64,000 nucleotides of DNA, taken from assembly GCA_016868035.1 (NCBI GenBank), contig VGID01000006.1, forward strand, positions 38,020 through 102,019, read 5' to 3'. This document shows, one piece after another, positions 30,658-41,528 of the stretch; position 1 is the stretch's first letter; each line of letters starts with the position of its first letter. The position numbers and the translations under genes are program-made. This DNA comes from Betaproteobacteria bacterium. Its GTDB lineage: Bacteria > Pseudomonadota > Gammaproteobacteria > Burkholderiales > SG8-41. The notes beneath the pieces are model-generated. The model was not told the origin of the DNA. It was given only the letters and a program-made list of their open reading frames with translations, and searched no databases.

Positions 30658-32550
30658 TCACGCCCCGGGCGCGGGGCGGTCGAGAACCAGGTTGAATACC
30701 GAGGAATCGACGGTAACGACATGGCGCAGCCGCTCGCTCACCTCGACGAAGACGCGGTCGCCGTGGCGCGCGAGCCGCCGCAGCAGCCGTTGCAGGTCGG
30801 GCAGCCGCGCCTGCTCGATCTCTTCCACCACCAGGGTGACGGAGGCGCGGGTGCGCCGCAGCAGCCGCGCGAGGCGCCGCGAGCAGCGCCTGAAGAAGGC
30901 GCGGTCCAGGCCGCCGTGGAGCCGGATGTGCAGGCGGGGAACGGACTCGGCGAGGAACTTCAACTCCATGCTGGCCGCGCCTTTCCGGAGGTAACGCCGG
31001 GTCGCGCGCTCGATGGAGGCGAGCCACCGGCTCGCCGCGGCGGCGTCCTCGGCGCGCGGGGCCGCGAAGTTCCGGTCCACATAGTCGCGCATCGCGAGCG
31101 CCGCGATCCAGTCCACGACGGCGAGCGGGATCTTCTCCGGTGCGAGCCAGGGCAGGCTGCGCGCGAAATGGAAAGCGCGCCGCAAGCCTCCGCGGATGAT
31201 GCCTTTGCGCAGCAGTTTCATGATGATCGCGATCTTCTCGTGCCCCGTGTACTCGCCGCGATACACCGGGTCGGCCATGTGCCGGATCTTGTTGCGCAGG
31301 CGCTCGGCGATGGCGCGGTCCGTGAGCAGGCGCCGGTACAGGGCGATGTATCCGCCCACCATCTCGTCATAGCGCATCCGCTTGGGAATGACATTGGTCC
31401 GCACCTTGGTGTTGTCGGTGTGGTCGGCGTCCGGGATGAGGCGGCCCTCGCGCGCCAGGCGCTCGTGCAGCGGCGTCTTCGGCAGCGCGGTGAGCAGCCC
31501 GATCATCGCGACCTGGATGCCGGCGTCGCGGATGAAGCGGCATTGCAGGTCGAAGGTCGCCGGCGTGTCGTTGTCGAAGCCCACGATGAACCCGGCGAGC
31601 ACGTCGATGCCGTAGGAGTAGATGCGGCGGATCGAGGTGAGCGGGTCCTCGTGGATGTTCTGCGTCTTGCGCGTGTCCTTCAGCGTCTGCGCGTCCGGCG
31701 ACTCGATGCCGATGAACACCCAGGTGAAATTGGCCGCGCGGAAGAGCTGCATCAACTCGCGGTCCTGCGCGAGGTTGAGCGAGGCCTCGGTGCCGAACAG
31801 GAAACGGTAGCCGTGGCGCTCCTGGTAGGCGCGCAGAAAGCGCAGGAGGTCCTTGGCGACCGCCTTGTTCCCGATCAGGTTGTCGTCGACGAAGAAGACG
31901 TTGCGCACGCCGCGCGCGCGCAGCGCATCGAGCTCGCGCTCGACCTGGGCGAGCGTCTTGAAGCGCGGGCGGCGCCCGAACATCACGATGATGTCGCAGA
32001 ACTCGCAGCGGAACGGGCACCCGCGCGAGAACTGCAGCGTCGCCGTGCTGTACTTCTCGAGCTTGAGCAGGTCGAAGCGGGGCACCGGGGAATCAGCAAG
32101 CGCCACGGTCCCGGTCTCGCGGTAGAGTGCGCGCGGCCGCCCCGCCGCGAAATCGCGGCAGAACTCCGGCCAGGCGTATTCCGCCTCGCCGACGACGACG
32201 GCATCGGCAAGCGCGGCGTAGAGCTCCGGGAGCAGCGAGGCGTAGCTGCCCCCCGCTACCGTGTAGTATCCCCGCGCGCGAAAGTGGCGCAGCAGCTGCG
32301 CCTGGCGCCGGTGCTGCGCGCCCATTCCGCACACGCCCACGATGTCGGCGCGCGGCTCGAGCGGCACGGGCTCGATGTTCTCGTCGACGATCTGCACCTG
32401 CCAGTCGGCGGGGCAGAGCGCGGCGAGGGTGGCGAGCCCGAGCGGGGGATTCAACGCGCGCTTGCCGGGCAGGATCTCGCGCAGCGCCCAGCGAAAGCTC
32501 CAGAAGCTCTCGTCGAAGCGCGGATTGACCAGCAGCAGCCGGACGGTCAC
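30658..32550 (-). CDS. B12-binding domain radical SAM protein (DUF4070 type)
   Basis: 630-aa radical SAM enzyme. The N-terminal cobalamin-binding-like domain (about 1-140) starts VRLLLVNPRFDESFWSFRWAL. The SAM-cluster motif is CPFRCEFCD (C-x3-C-x2-C, about 180), with FVDDNLIGNKAVAK and FGTEASLNLA characteristic of the group that includes the hopanoid methylase HpnR. The C-terminal region after about 500 is a basic domain of unknown role. Its GTG start overlaps the cysG stop (GTGA), linking it to tetrapyrrole synthesis under an FNR/DNR box. Substrate is unknown; hopanoid genes are absent here. Confidence 0.82.
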   Translation of the reverse strand: MTVRLLLVNPRFDESFWSFRWALREILPGKRALNPPLGLATLAALCPADWQVQIVDENIEPVPLEPRADIVGVCGMGAQHRRQAQLLRHFRARGYYTVAGGSYASLLPELYAALADAVVVGEAEYAWPEFCRDFAAGRPRALYRETGTVALADSPVPRFDLLKLEKYSTATLQFSRGCPFRCEFCDIIVMFGRRPRFKTLAQVERELDALRARGVRNVFFVDDNLIGNKAVAKDLLRFLRAYQERHGYRFLFGTEASLNLAQDRELMQLFRAANFTWVFIGIESPDAQTLKDTRKTQNIHEDPLTSIRRIYSYGIDVLAGFIVGFDNDTPATFDLQCRFIRDAGIQVAMIGLLTALPKTPLHERLAREGRLIPDADHTDNTKVRTNVIPKRMRYDEMVGGYIALYRRLLTDRAIAERLRNKIRHMADPVYRGEYTGHEKIAIIMKLLRKGIIRGGLRRAFHFARSLPWLAPEKIPLAVVDWIAALAMRDYVDRNFAAPRAEDAAAASRWLASIERATRRYLRKGAASMELKFLAESVPRLHIRLHGGLDRAFFRRCSRRLARLLRRTRASVTLVVEEIEQARLPDLQRLLRRLARHGDRVFVEVSERLRHVVTVDSSVFNLVLDRPAPGA

Positions 32551-33806
32551 GTGGTGTGCCGCTGCATCAACTGGAGCACGGCAGGGTCGAGAGCTTGCGG
32601 GTCTTGCGGCGCGCCGGAGGCAGACGGGACGGCTTGCGCTCGCGGCCCGGGGCTGTACCAGGCGAACCTGCGGTGCAGCTTCACCACCTCGCCGACGATC
32701 AGCAGAGCCGGCGACGCCAGCCCCACCGCCGCCACCAGGTCGGGGAGCGTCTGCAGCGTGCCGGTCACCACGCGCTGCCCGTCGGTCGTTGCGGACTGCA
32801 CGGCGGCCGCGGGCGTCGCTGCGGGCAGCCCGTGCCGAACGAGCTGGCGGCAGATTTCGGGCATGCTGCCCAGTCCCATGTAGACGACCACGGTCTGCTG
32901 CGGGCGCGCGAGCGCTTCCCAGTCGAGGTTGACCGTGCCGTCCTTCAGGTGCCCCGTGACGAAGACGCACGATCGGGCGTGGTCGCGGTGCGTGAGCGGG
33001 ATGCCCGCGTAGCCCGCGCACCCGGACGCGGCCGTGATGCCGGGCACGACCTCGAACGCGACGCCGCAGGAGGAGAGCGCCTCGATCTCCTCGCCGCCGC
33101 GCCCGAACAGGAACGGGTCTCCGCCTTTCAGGCGCACCACGCGCTTGCCCGCGCTTCCCAGGCGCACGAGGAGCTTGTTGATCTCCTCCTGCGACATCGA
33201 GTGGCGGTTGCAGCGCTTGCCGACGTAGATGCGCTCGGCATCGCGCCGCACGAGGTCGAGAATGCCCTCGCCGATCAGGCTGTCGTAGACCACGACGTCG
33301 GCCTGCTGCATCACCCGCACCGCGCGCAGCGTCAGCAGATCCGGATTGCCCGGGCCGGCGCCAACGAGGTGCACGACTCCCCGTTCCGTGACCTCGTCCG
33401 CCCCGGCTCCGAAGCGCGTACCGTGGGGGCCCGGGACCGGCACGGCGGAGGTCTCGACGGCGGCCGGCATGACGAACGTGCAGAGCCGCGGCGCGTCCAC
33501 CACGTTCACGGGTATGCGCATGGCTTTCGCGGCCTCGGACACCTGCTGGTTGACCGCGGCGTCGCCGGTCGCGGCGACGGCGAGATGCGCGTCCTGCAGG
33601 TATTCCGGCATGAACCGCGAGGCGACGTGGGAGACTGCGCCGGCTTCCGCCAGCTCGCGCACGGCCGGGCACAGCCCGGGGGCGATGCAGGTCACCCGCG
33701 CACCGGCTTCGAGCAGCTGCGTGATCTTGCGCGCGGCGGCCTCGCCGCCGCCCACGACGAGGCAGCGCTGGCCTCTGATATCCAGGAATAGCGGTAGGTA
33801 GTCCAT
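32547..33806 (-). CDS. cysG: Siroheme synthase CysG/NirE-like, with shortened middle domain
   Basis: Fusion of precorrin-2 dehydrogenase ([20 protein letters not shown], residues 1-115) and uroporphyrinogen-III C-methyltransferase ([63 protein letters not shown]). At 419 aa it is shorter than typical CysG (about 457), and the linker between halves lacks most of the helical dimerisation/chelatase region: only about 30 residues separate [10 protein letters not shown] from the transferase. It supplies precorrin-2 or sirohydrochlorin, the precursor of heme d1, consistent with its FNR/DNR box and the nearby nir genes. Confidence 0.88.
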   Translation of the reverse strand: MDYLPLFLDIRGQRCLVVGGGEAAARKITQLLEAGARVTCIAPGLCPAVRELAEAGAVSHVASRFMPEYLQDAHLAVAATGDAAVNQQVSEAAKAMRIPVNVVDAPRLCTFVMPAAVETSAVPVPGPHGTRFGAGADEVTERGVVHLVGAGPGNPDLLTLRAVRVMQQADVVVYDSLIGEGILDLVRRDAERIYVGKRCNRHSMSQEEINKLLVRLGSAGKRVVRLKGGDPFLFGRGGEEIEALSSCGVAFEVVPGITAASGCAGYAGIPLTHRDHARSCVFVTGHLKDGTVNLDWEALARPQQTVVVYMGLGSMPEICRQLVRHGLPAATPAAAVQSATTDGQRVVTGTLQTLPDLVAAVGLASPALLIVGEVVKLHRRFAWYSPGPRAQAVPSASGAPQDPQALDPAVLQLMQRHTT

Positions 33807-33876
33807 CCCCCTCTCGACCGCGGCCGCGTTGCCGGGCGCGGTGATGGAAATCTACCGGGCAGCGCCTGGAATCCCC

Positions 33877-33890
33877 TTGATCTACATCAA
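33877..33890. promoter_or_regulatory. FNR/DNR box before cysG
   Basis: ttgatctacatcaa is a perfect TTGAT-N4-ATCAA site, centred 78 bases before the cysG start codon on the minus strand. Confidence 0.8.
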
Positions 33891-33967
33891 AGATCGAGGA
33901 CATCGGGCCCGCAAGGGGCGCCGGTTACGCCGCCGCACCCTCCGGGTCGAGCACGCCGCGCGCAGGA

Positions 33968-34969
33968 TCAGGGAGCAGCGCGCAGCCGCGCTGCGAATCC
34001 CGGCGACATCCAGAGGCTGCCGTCGCGATCGACGATGAGCGCATCGAGTCCAGGCGTCGCCGTCACGAGCCGCATGCCCCGGTCCCTGCCCAGCACCATG
34101 ATGGCCACGGACAGCCCGTTGACGGCCTCCATGTCCTGCGCGACCAGCGTGACTCCGCGCGGGCCGGCGGAGGGGTAGCCCGTGCGCGGATCGAGGATGT
34201 GGTGGTAGCGCACGCCGTCTTTCACGAAGTAGCGCTCGTAGTCTCCGGAGGAGACGACGAAACCGCGTTCGATCTCGAGCACGCCGATCAGCTGCTGCGG
34301 GGCGCGGGGGTCGCGCACGCCGATGCGCCACGGGCGCGCCCCGGGCGACCCGCTCGCAAGCACGTCTCCACCTCCGTTCACCATCGCGCGCGCGACTCCG
34401 CGGCGCTCGAGCGCCCGCAAGCCGGAGTGCAGGATGTAGACCTTGGCGATGCCGCCGAGATCGATGCGCATGCCGCGCTCGGCCAGGAACGCCGTGCCGG
34501 CGGCGCGATCGAGGCGCAGCTTGCGGTAGCCGACGCGGGGCAGCTGCGCGGCGATTTCCTCCGGCGCGGGCAGCCGCGTGTCGCCGGAGCGGAAGCGCCA
34601 TCCCCGGAGCGAGCCCACCGTGACGTCGAAGGCGCCGGCGGAGCGCTCCGACACTCGCCGCGCCATCGCGAGCACTTCCATGAGCTCGGGCGGCACGCGC
34701 ACGGCACGTGCGCCCGCCGCGTCGTTGATCGCGGAGACGACGCTCGCCGGGTCGTAGTGATTCATCATGTCGGAGAGGCGCCCCATCTCGCGGTAGGCCG
34801 CCTCGATCGCATCGCGCGCGGCCGTGGCGTCGGCTCCTTCCGCGGAGATCTCGACCACCGTGCCCATCAGCGGGCGCGCCTCGTCCACGCGTGCGCCCGC
34901 GGCCGTTCCCGCGCTCAGGGCGAGCGCAGCGAGGACGACGACGCCGTGGAGAAAGGAATCGCGTGGCAT
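33968..34969 (-). CDS. apbE: FAD:protein FMN transferase
   Basis: Periplasmic Mg-dependent ApbE (333 aa) that attaches FMN to Thr/Ser in target proteins. A signal peptide (FLHGVVVLAALALSAGTAAGA) is followed by family motifs RPLMGTVVEI, DLGGIAKVYI, VNGGGDVLASG and YHHILDPRTGYPS. I take the ATG at 34967-34969 because the upstream frame runs into a repeat. It lies back to back with nirI, whose product contains a flavinylation motif SGAT; NirI is the obvious target. Confidence 0.9.
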   Translation of the reverse strand: MPRDSFLHGVVVLAALALSAGTAAGARVDEARPLMGTVVEISAEGADATAARDAIEAAYREMGRLSDMMNHYDPASVVSAINDAAGARAVRVPPELMEVLAMARRVSERSAGAFDVTVGSLRGWRFRSGDTRLPAPEEIAAQLPRVGYRKLRLDRAAGTAFLAERGMRIDLGGIAKVYILHSGLRALERRGVARAMVNGGGDVLASGSPGARPWRIGVRDPRAPQQLIGVLEIERGFVVSSGDYERYFVKDGVRYHHILDPRTGYPSAGPRGVTLVAQDMEAVNGLSVAIMVLGRDRGMRLVTATPGLDALIVDRDGSLWMSPGFAARLRAAP

Positions 34970-35001
34970 GAGGGCGGGTGAGAAAGACAGGAGATGGTAA
35001 C

Positions 35002-35217
35002 CGCAGATAAACGCCGACGCACGCGGACGAAACATGGTGAGCGGTGAGCAGTGAGCGGAAAAAAATCAGTAAGCGGTGAGCGGTGAGCAGTGCCCCGGGA
35101 ACTTCTGGAAAAAACCAAGTCCGATCTTACCGCTTACCGCTTACCGCTTACCGCTTACCGCTTACCGCTTACCGCTTACCGCTTACCGCTTACCGCTTAC
35201 CGCTTACCGCTTACCGC
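35002..35217. repeat. Composite repeat element, copy 1 (13-copy ttaccgc array)
   Basis: This fills the apbE-nirI spacer. Order: a cgcagataaacgccga-type repeat (35002-35028), left heptads ggtgagc/agtgagc (35036-35092), a 30-bp core (35096-35125, containing gggaacttctgg), then a perfect tandem array of ttaccgc, 13 copies (35127-35217). The core and both heptad arms recur in the same orientation at 49233-49345. Confidence 0.93.
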
Positions 35218-35241
35218 TTCCGCGGCGTGCCCCCGGACAGG

Positions 35242-35255
35242 TTGACCTAGATCAA
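35242..35255. promoter_or_regulatory. FNR/DNR box before nirI
   Basis: ttgacctagatcaa is one base off TTGAT-N4-ATCAA. It is 82 bases before the preferred nirI start and just beyond the heptad array. Confidence 0.7.
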
Positions 35256-35337
35256 GGCCGGCGCGCGGCTCCGCGACGAAACTGGAACATTGGGCGGGGT
35301 TCCCCGGAACCCCGCCTCGTGCGGAGAGCAGGATTTC

Positions 35338-36975
35338 TTGGAGCGGGTTCGGAAAACCGTCTGCGCGTTCGCGCTACTCCTCGCGGGGCTGGCGCTGCTG
35401 CTCGCGGCCGGAGCCACCTCGCGCGCGGCGGACCTCGCCGCGACGTATCCCCAGGTACGGGGCTTCTTTCCCGGTGCCGACCGTTACGGCGAGCTCGAAG
35501 GTGCTCCGCGCGCGGCGGCGGTGCACCGCGGGACCGAGCTTCTGGGCTACGTGTTTCTCACCGACGAGGTGGTGCGGATTCCCGCCTACTCGGGCCGCCC
35601 GATCAACACGCTGGTCGGCTTCGACATGTCCGGCCGCATCACGGGCCTCTCGATCGTGCGCCACGAGGAGCCGATCCTCGCCGTCGGCATCAGCGAGGAG
35701 CAGCTCAAGCACTTCGCCGACCAGTACCGCGGCAAGTCGGTGTTCGACCGCATCGCCGTGGGCGCGGAGCGGGCAGGATACGTTGCGATCGACACGATCT
35801 CCGGGGCGACGATCACGGTGATGGTGCAGAACCAGACCGTCATGCTCGCGGCGCGGCTCGTCGCCGAATCCCGCGGAATGGCGCCCGCGCTGGGAATTCC
35901 CGCCATGGCGTCGGGGTCGGCGCGACAGGACCCGGCGGCCGGGCGCGCGCAGGGCCCCCCGGTGCCGGGCTGGACGGATCCGGGGCGCGCACCGCCGGCG
36001 GCAGAAGCGGCCGATTTCGCGGGGCCCGCGGGGGAGGAACCGCTCTGGGTAAGCGTGTGGCGGCACCGCGCGTTCGAAATCGCTGTGCTCACCGTGAGCC
36101 TGGTGCTCCTCGCGATGATCCTCATCTTCCAGGACTGGCTCGCGCGGCGCCCGCGGCTCGTCGCGTGGGTGCGCAACGCCTTCCTCGTCTACACGCTGTT
36201 CTTCATCGGCTGGTACGCGCTCGCGCAGTTGACCGTCATCAACGTGCTGACCTTCACGCACGCCGTCATGCGCGACTTCAATTGGGATCGCTTCCTGCTC
36301 GACCCGATGCTCTTCATCCTGTGGTCGTTCGTGGCGGTCACCCTGCTCCTGTGGGGGCGGGGGGTCTACTGCGGGTGGCTGTGCCCGTTCGGCGCGCTGC
36401 AGGAACTCGTGAACAAGGTGGGCCAGCGCCTGGGCGCACCCCAAATCGAGCTTCCCGACGTCGTCCACGAGCGGCTGTGGGCGGTGAAGTACGTGATCCT
36501 CATCGTGCTGTTCGGCATCTCGCTGCAGTCCATGGGGAACGCGGCGGTGTACGCCGAGGTGGAGCCGTTCAAGACGACCTTCGGCCTGCGCTTCCAGCGC
36601 GAGTGGCCGTTCATGCTCTATGCCGGGGCGCTCATCGCGGTGGCCCTCGTCAACCGCAAGTTCTTCTGCAAGTACCTGTGCGCGCTCGGCGCCGCGCTCG
36701 CGGTCCCCGGGCGGCTGCGGCTTTTCGAGTGGTGGCTGCGGCGGCGCAAGGAGTGCGGCAAGCCGTGCCAGGTGTGCGCCGTCGAGTGCCCCGTGCGCGC
36801 GATCCGGCGCACCGGGGAGATCAACGACGCCGAATGCCATTACTGCCTCGACTGCCAGGTCGTGTATTTCAGCGACCGGAAATGCCCGCCGCTGATCGAG
36901 CGGCGCAAGCGGCGCGAGCGCCGTACCGCGATCGTGCACCTCATCCGGGGCGAAGCCGGGGCATCAAAAAAGTAG
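35338..36975 (+). CDS. nirI: NirI/NosR family membrane flavo-iron-sulfur protein
   Basis: Polytopic protein needed for expression or electron supply of the nitrite (NirI) or N2O (NosR) enzyme; the position before nirS favours NirI. A signal segment is followed by a periplasmic FMN-binding domain with the flavinylation motif SGAT (residues 155-158), then membrane helices with CGWLCPFGALQE and CKYLCALG. The cytoplasmic ferredoxin end has CGKPCQVCAVECPV and CHYCLDCQ...KCPP. I choose the TTG at 35338 (ggagagcagg upstream, start of the signal peptide); a TTG at 35290 is an alternative. Confidence 0.85.
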   Translation: MERVRKTVCAFALLLAGLALLLAAGATSRAADLAATYPQVRGFFPGADRYGELEGAPRAAAVHRGTELLGYVFLTDEVVRIPAYSGRPINTLVGFDMSGRITGLSIVRHEEPILAVGISEEQLKHFADQYRGKSVFDRIAVGAERAGYVAIDTISGATITVMVQNQTVMLAARLVAESRGMAPALGIPAMASGSARQDPAAGRAQGPPVPGWTDPGRAPPAAEAADFAGPAGEEPLWVSVWRHRAFEIAVLTVSLVLLAMILIFQDWLARRPRLVAWVRNAFLVYTLFFIGWYALAQLTVINVLTFTHAVMRDFNWDRFLLDPMLFILWSFVAVTLLLWGRGVYCGWLCPFGALQELVNKVGQRLGAPQIELPDVVHERLWAVKYVILIVLFGISLQSMGNAAVYAEVEPFKTTFGLRFQREWPFMLYAGALIAVALVNRKFFCKYLCALGAALAVPGRLRLFEWWLRRRKECGKPCQVCAVECPVRAIRRTGEINDAECHYCLDCQVVYFSDRKCPPLIERRKRRERRTAIVHLIRGEAGASKK

Positions 36976-37010
36976 CCGTGCCCCGGGGCGGGGGCCGCGG
37001 TCCGGATTGA

Positions 37011-38879
<1,869 letters not shown>

Positions 38880-39142
38880 AACCTATTTCATATATAGGCA
38901 CGTGTGCGACGGAGGCGATCTGGGCGCAGTTCGAGGAGGAGGGCCCGAAGGAATAGGTCGATATTTCGAGGGTCCCCGACGAAGAAATGCGCCCAGATCG
39001 CCCCCTCCCTGCGGGTTGCGGCCAGGACGGCCGGCTGCGTCGTTGCTCTCCTGGACCATATCGACATATGGCCTTCGTCGGGCGCCTTGCATCCGGTCCG
39101 TCCTGGCCGCAACGCATCACGCGCCTATATATGAAACAGGTT
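38880..39142. mobile_element. 263-bp MITE-like element with CTAG target duplication
   Basis: The ends are inverted repeats of 20 bp with one mismatch (left aacctatttcatatataggc at 38880-38899; right arm 39123-39142). CTAG flanks both sides (38876-38879 and 39143-39146). Inside are two hairpins: 38911-39008 (arms include cgatctgggcgca) and 39015-39113 (arms gttgcggccaggacgg, perfect). The element contains no transposase. Removing it with one CTAG restores a normal nirS1 stop followed by acaggagag and the cytochrome gene. IS5-group elements use YTAR 4-bp targets, a possible source of the transposase. Confidence 0.9.
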
Positions 39143-39162
39143 CTAGACAGGAGAGATTCGGC

Positions 39163-39477
39163 ATGCACATGCGCAACATCCTGATCGCGGCGGGAGCCGC
39201 GGGGGGCATCGTGATCGCGCCGGCGGCGCAGGCGGACGAGGCACTGCTCAAGAAGCACAACTGCGTCGCCTGCCACCAGATCGACAAGCAGACCGTCGGT
39301 CCCGCCTACAGGGACGTGGCGAAGAAGTACAAGGGCCAGAAGGACGCGGTCGCCGCGCTCTCGGCGAAGGTCAAGAAGGGCAGCCAGGGCGTCTGGGGCA
39401 AGATCCCGATGCCCCCCAACCCGGCGGTGCCCGACGGCGACATCAAGAAGATGGTGGAGTTCATCCTCTCCCGCTGA
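39163..39477 (+). CDS. nirM: Cytochrome c551-like electron donor (NirM-like)
   Basis: Periplasmic class I cytochrome c of 104 aa: signal peptide (ILIAAGAAGGIVIAPAAQA), heme motif CVACH at residues 34-38, and axial methionine in GKIPMPPNP, matching the c551/c552 group that donates electrons to NirS. The ATG at 39163 has aggagag 7 bases upstream. It was presumably translated directly after nirS1 before the MITE-like insertion separated them by 283 bases. Confidence 0.9.
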   Translation: MHMRNILIAAGAAGGIVIAPAAQADEALLKKHNCVACHQIDKQTVGPAYRDVAKKYKGQKDAVAALSAKVKKGSQGVWGKIPMPPNPAVPDGDIKKMVEFILSR

Positions 39478-39489
39478 TCCATCCCGGCG

Positions 39490-39511
39490 GGCCGGGGCCC
39501 GCGCCCCGGCC
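39490..39511 (+). terminator. Hairpin after nirM (weak terminator candidate)
   Basis: Perfect 8-bp stem ggccgggg/ccccggcc with a 6-base loop, 13 bases after the stop codon. A T-run follows only after 12 further bases, so termination is plausible but not typical. Confidence 0.45.
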
Positions 39512-39604
39512 GGACGCACCCTCCTTTTTCCGTGCCGCACCGGGCGGCACCTGCTCTCCCCGCTTCCCGGTTGGGTATCCGCGCGCGGCATCGCGGCGGC
39601 CCAT

Positions 39605-39618
39605 TTGACTTAGGTCAA
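39605..39618. promoter_or_regulatory. FNR/DNR box (distal) before nirS2
   Basis: ttgacttaggtcaa fits TTGAY-N4-RTCAA and lies 40 bases upstream of a second, perfect site. Confidence 0.65.
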
Positions 39619-39644
39619 CTCGCGCCCCGCCCGCGGAAAAGCGC

Positions 39645-39658
39645 TTGATGCAGATCAA
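39645..39658. promoter_or_regulatory. FNR/DNR box (proximal) before nirS2
   Basis: ttgatgcagatcaa is identical to the nirS1 site and centred 92 bases before the nirS2 ATG. Confidence 0.85.
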
Positions 39659-39743
39659 GGCCGCTTTTTGCGATTCGGCATAGACTGGGTTCGCCTTTTC
39701 CCGGAATCGTTTAGCGATATTTCCCGCCCAGAGGAGCCACAAC

Positions 39744-41435
39744 ATGAGGAAGCTCAGCATTGCACCGACGCTCGCCGCGGCCGCGGTGGCCGGTGTATTC
39801 GCCGTCACGGTGGCGTTCGTGCTCGACCCCGTCGCGCTCGCCCAGGACAAGCCGGCCGCGGAAAAACCCGCGGCCCCCCCGATGACCGATCAGGAGCGGG
39901 AGATCGCCAAGCGCATCTATTTCGAGCGCTGCGCCGGCTGCCACGGCGTGCTGCGCAAGGGCGCGACCGGCAAGAATCTCGAGCCGCACAACGCGATGAA
40001 GCTCGGGCAGCGGCGCCTCGAGACGATCACCGCGCTCGGCACCGACGGCGGGATGGTGAACTTCGACGACATCCTCACGAAGGAAGAGATCACCATCATC
40101 GCCAAGTACCTCCAGCATCCGCCCGACGTGCCGCCCGAGTGGGGCATGAAGGACATGATGGCGAGCTGGAAGCTCATCGTCCCGCCCGAGCAGCGGCCGA
40201 AGAAGCAGATGAACAAGTACAACCTCGCGAACGTGTTCTCGGTCACGCTGCGCGATTCGGGCGAGGTGGCCCTCATCGACGGCGACACCAAGCAGGTCAT
40301 CAACATCGTCAAGACCGGCTACGCGGTGCACATCTCGCGCCTGTCGTTCTCCGGCCGCTACGTCTACACCATCGGCCGCGACGGGCTCACTTCGCTCATT
40401 GACCTCTGGATGGAGAAGCCGGAGGTGGTCGCGACGCTGAAGGCCGGGATCGACGCGCGCTCGGTGGACACCTCGAAGTTCAAGGGCTACGAGGACAAGT
40501 ACGCGATCGTCGGCACCTACTGGCCGCCGCAGTACGTGATCACCGAGGGCGACACGCTGAAGCCGCTGAAGATCGTGTCCACCCGCGGCATTACGGTGGA
40601 CGGCGAGTACCATCCCGAGCCGCGCGTCGCCTCGATCGTCTCCTCGCACATCAAGCCGGAGTGGGTGGTGAACATCAAGGAGACCGGCATGATCCTGCTG
40701 GTGGACTACTCCGACATCAAGAATTTGAAGACGACCAAGATCGAGTCGGCGAAGTTCCTGCACGACGGCGGGTGGGACGCCTCCAAGCGCTACTTCCTGG
40801 TGGCGGCGAACGCGGTCCACAAGATCGCCGCGGTGGACACCAAGACCGGGAAGCTCGCCGCGCTGATCGACACCAAGCGCATCCCGCACCCCGGGCGCGG
40901 CGCCAACTTCGTGCATCCGCAGTACGGCCCGGTATGGGCGACCGGCCATCTCGGCGACGCGGTGGTGACGCTGATTTCGACGCCCTCCGAGAAGAAGGAG
41001 CACGCCAAGTTCAAGAAGTACAACTGGAAAGTGGTGCAGGAACTGAAGGTGCCGGGCGCGGGGAACCTCTTCGTCAAGACGCACCCGAAGTCCACGAAGC
41101 TCTGGGTGGACCTGCCGCAGAACCCGGAGCGCGAGCTCGCCGAGGCGAACTTCGTCTTCGACCTGAAGGACCTGTCCAAGCCTCCGGTGAGGATCGACGT
41201 GGCCAAGGATGCGGGCCTGCCGGAGATGAAGGCGATCCGCCGCGCCGTGCACCAGGAGTACAACAACAAGGGCGACGAGGTGTGGATCTCCGTGTGGGCG
41301 GGCAAGACCGATCCGTCGGCGATCGTCGTGTACGACGACAAGACGCTCAAGGTGAAGAGCGTGATCAAGGGCCCGCGGATCATCACGCCCACCGGCAAGT
41401 TCAACGTCTACAACACGCAGAAAGACATCTACTAG
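39744..41435 (+). CDS. nirS: Cytochrome cd1 nitrite reductase, copy 2 (divergent paralogue)
   Basis: Second cd1 nitrite reductase (563 aa) with signal peptide, heme c motif C63-H67 (CAGCH) and both heme d1-pocket histidines (H340 in FLHDGGWD, H382 in PHPGRGANF). It is shorter at the N-terminus than copy 1 and differs in the last propeller blades, where the LPIAEW segment is replaced by RIDVAKDAGLPEM and SVWNGK by SVWAGK. All visible catalytic residues are intact, so it is probably active. It has its own pair of FNR/DNR boxes and gaggag before the ATG, and is followed by a hairpin. Confidence 0.93.
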   Translation: MRKLSIAPTLAAAAVAGVFAVTVAFVLDPVALAQDKPAAEKPAAPPMTDQEREIAKRIYFERCAGCHGVLRKGATGKNLEPHNAMKLGQRRLETITALGTDGGMVNFDDILTKEEITIIAKYLQHPPDVPPEWGMKDMMASWKLIVPPEQRPKKQMNKYNLANVFSVTLRDSGEVALIDGDTKQVINIVKTGYAVHISRLSFSGRYVYTIGRDGLTSLIDLWMEKPEVVATLKAGIDARSVDTSKFKGYEDKYAIVGTYWPPQYVITEGDTLKPLKIVSTRGITVDGEYHPEPRVASIVSSHIKPEWVVNIKETGMILLVDYSDIKNLKTTKIESAKFLHDGGWDASKRYFLVAANAVHKIAAVDTKTGKLAALIDTKRIPHPGRGANFVHPQYGPVWATGHLGDAVVTLISTPSEKKEHAKFKKYNWKVVQELKVPGAGNLFVKTHPKSTKLWVDLPQNPERELAEANFVFDLKDLSKPPVRIDVAKDAGLPEMKAIRRAVHQEYNNKGDEVWISVWAGKTDPSAIVVYDDKTLKVKSVIKGPRIITPTGKFNVYNTQKDIY

Positions 41436-41454
41436 GCAGCACGGAGCCGACCCC

Positions 41455-41485
41455 CGCCCCCGGCGCGGAAACGTGTCCGGGGGCG
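41455..41485 (+). terminator. Terminator-like hairpin between nirS2 and nirB-like gene
   Basis: Perfect 9-bp stem cgcccccgg/ccgggggcg with a 13-base loop, followed by atttt. It begins 20 bases after the nirS2 stop. It could terminate nirS2 or attenuate the downstream genes, which have no separate FNR/DNR box before 42923. Confidence 0.65.
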
Positions 41486-41528
41486 ATTTTCAAGGGCCGC
41501 CCGTCAACCGATGCACAGGAGCATGGAC

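Noticed and set aside
30658..33903. Single 1081-aa minus-strand frame spanning the radical SAM and cysG regions
   Set aside because: Only the part from the GTG at 32550 onward is protein-like. The upstream part is out of frame with cysG and reads as arginine-rich nonsense.
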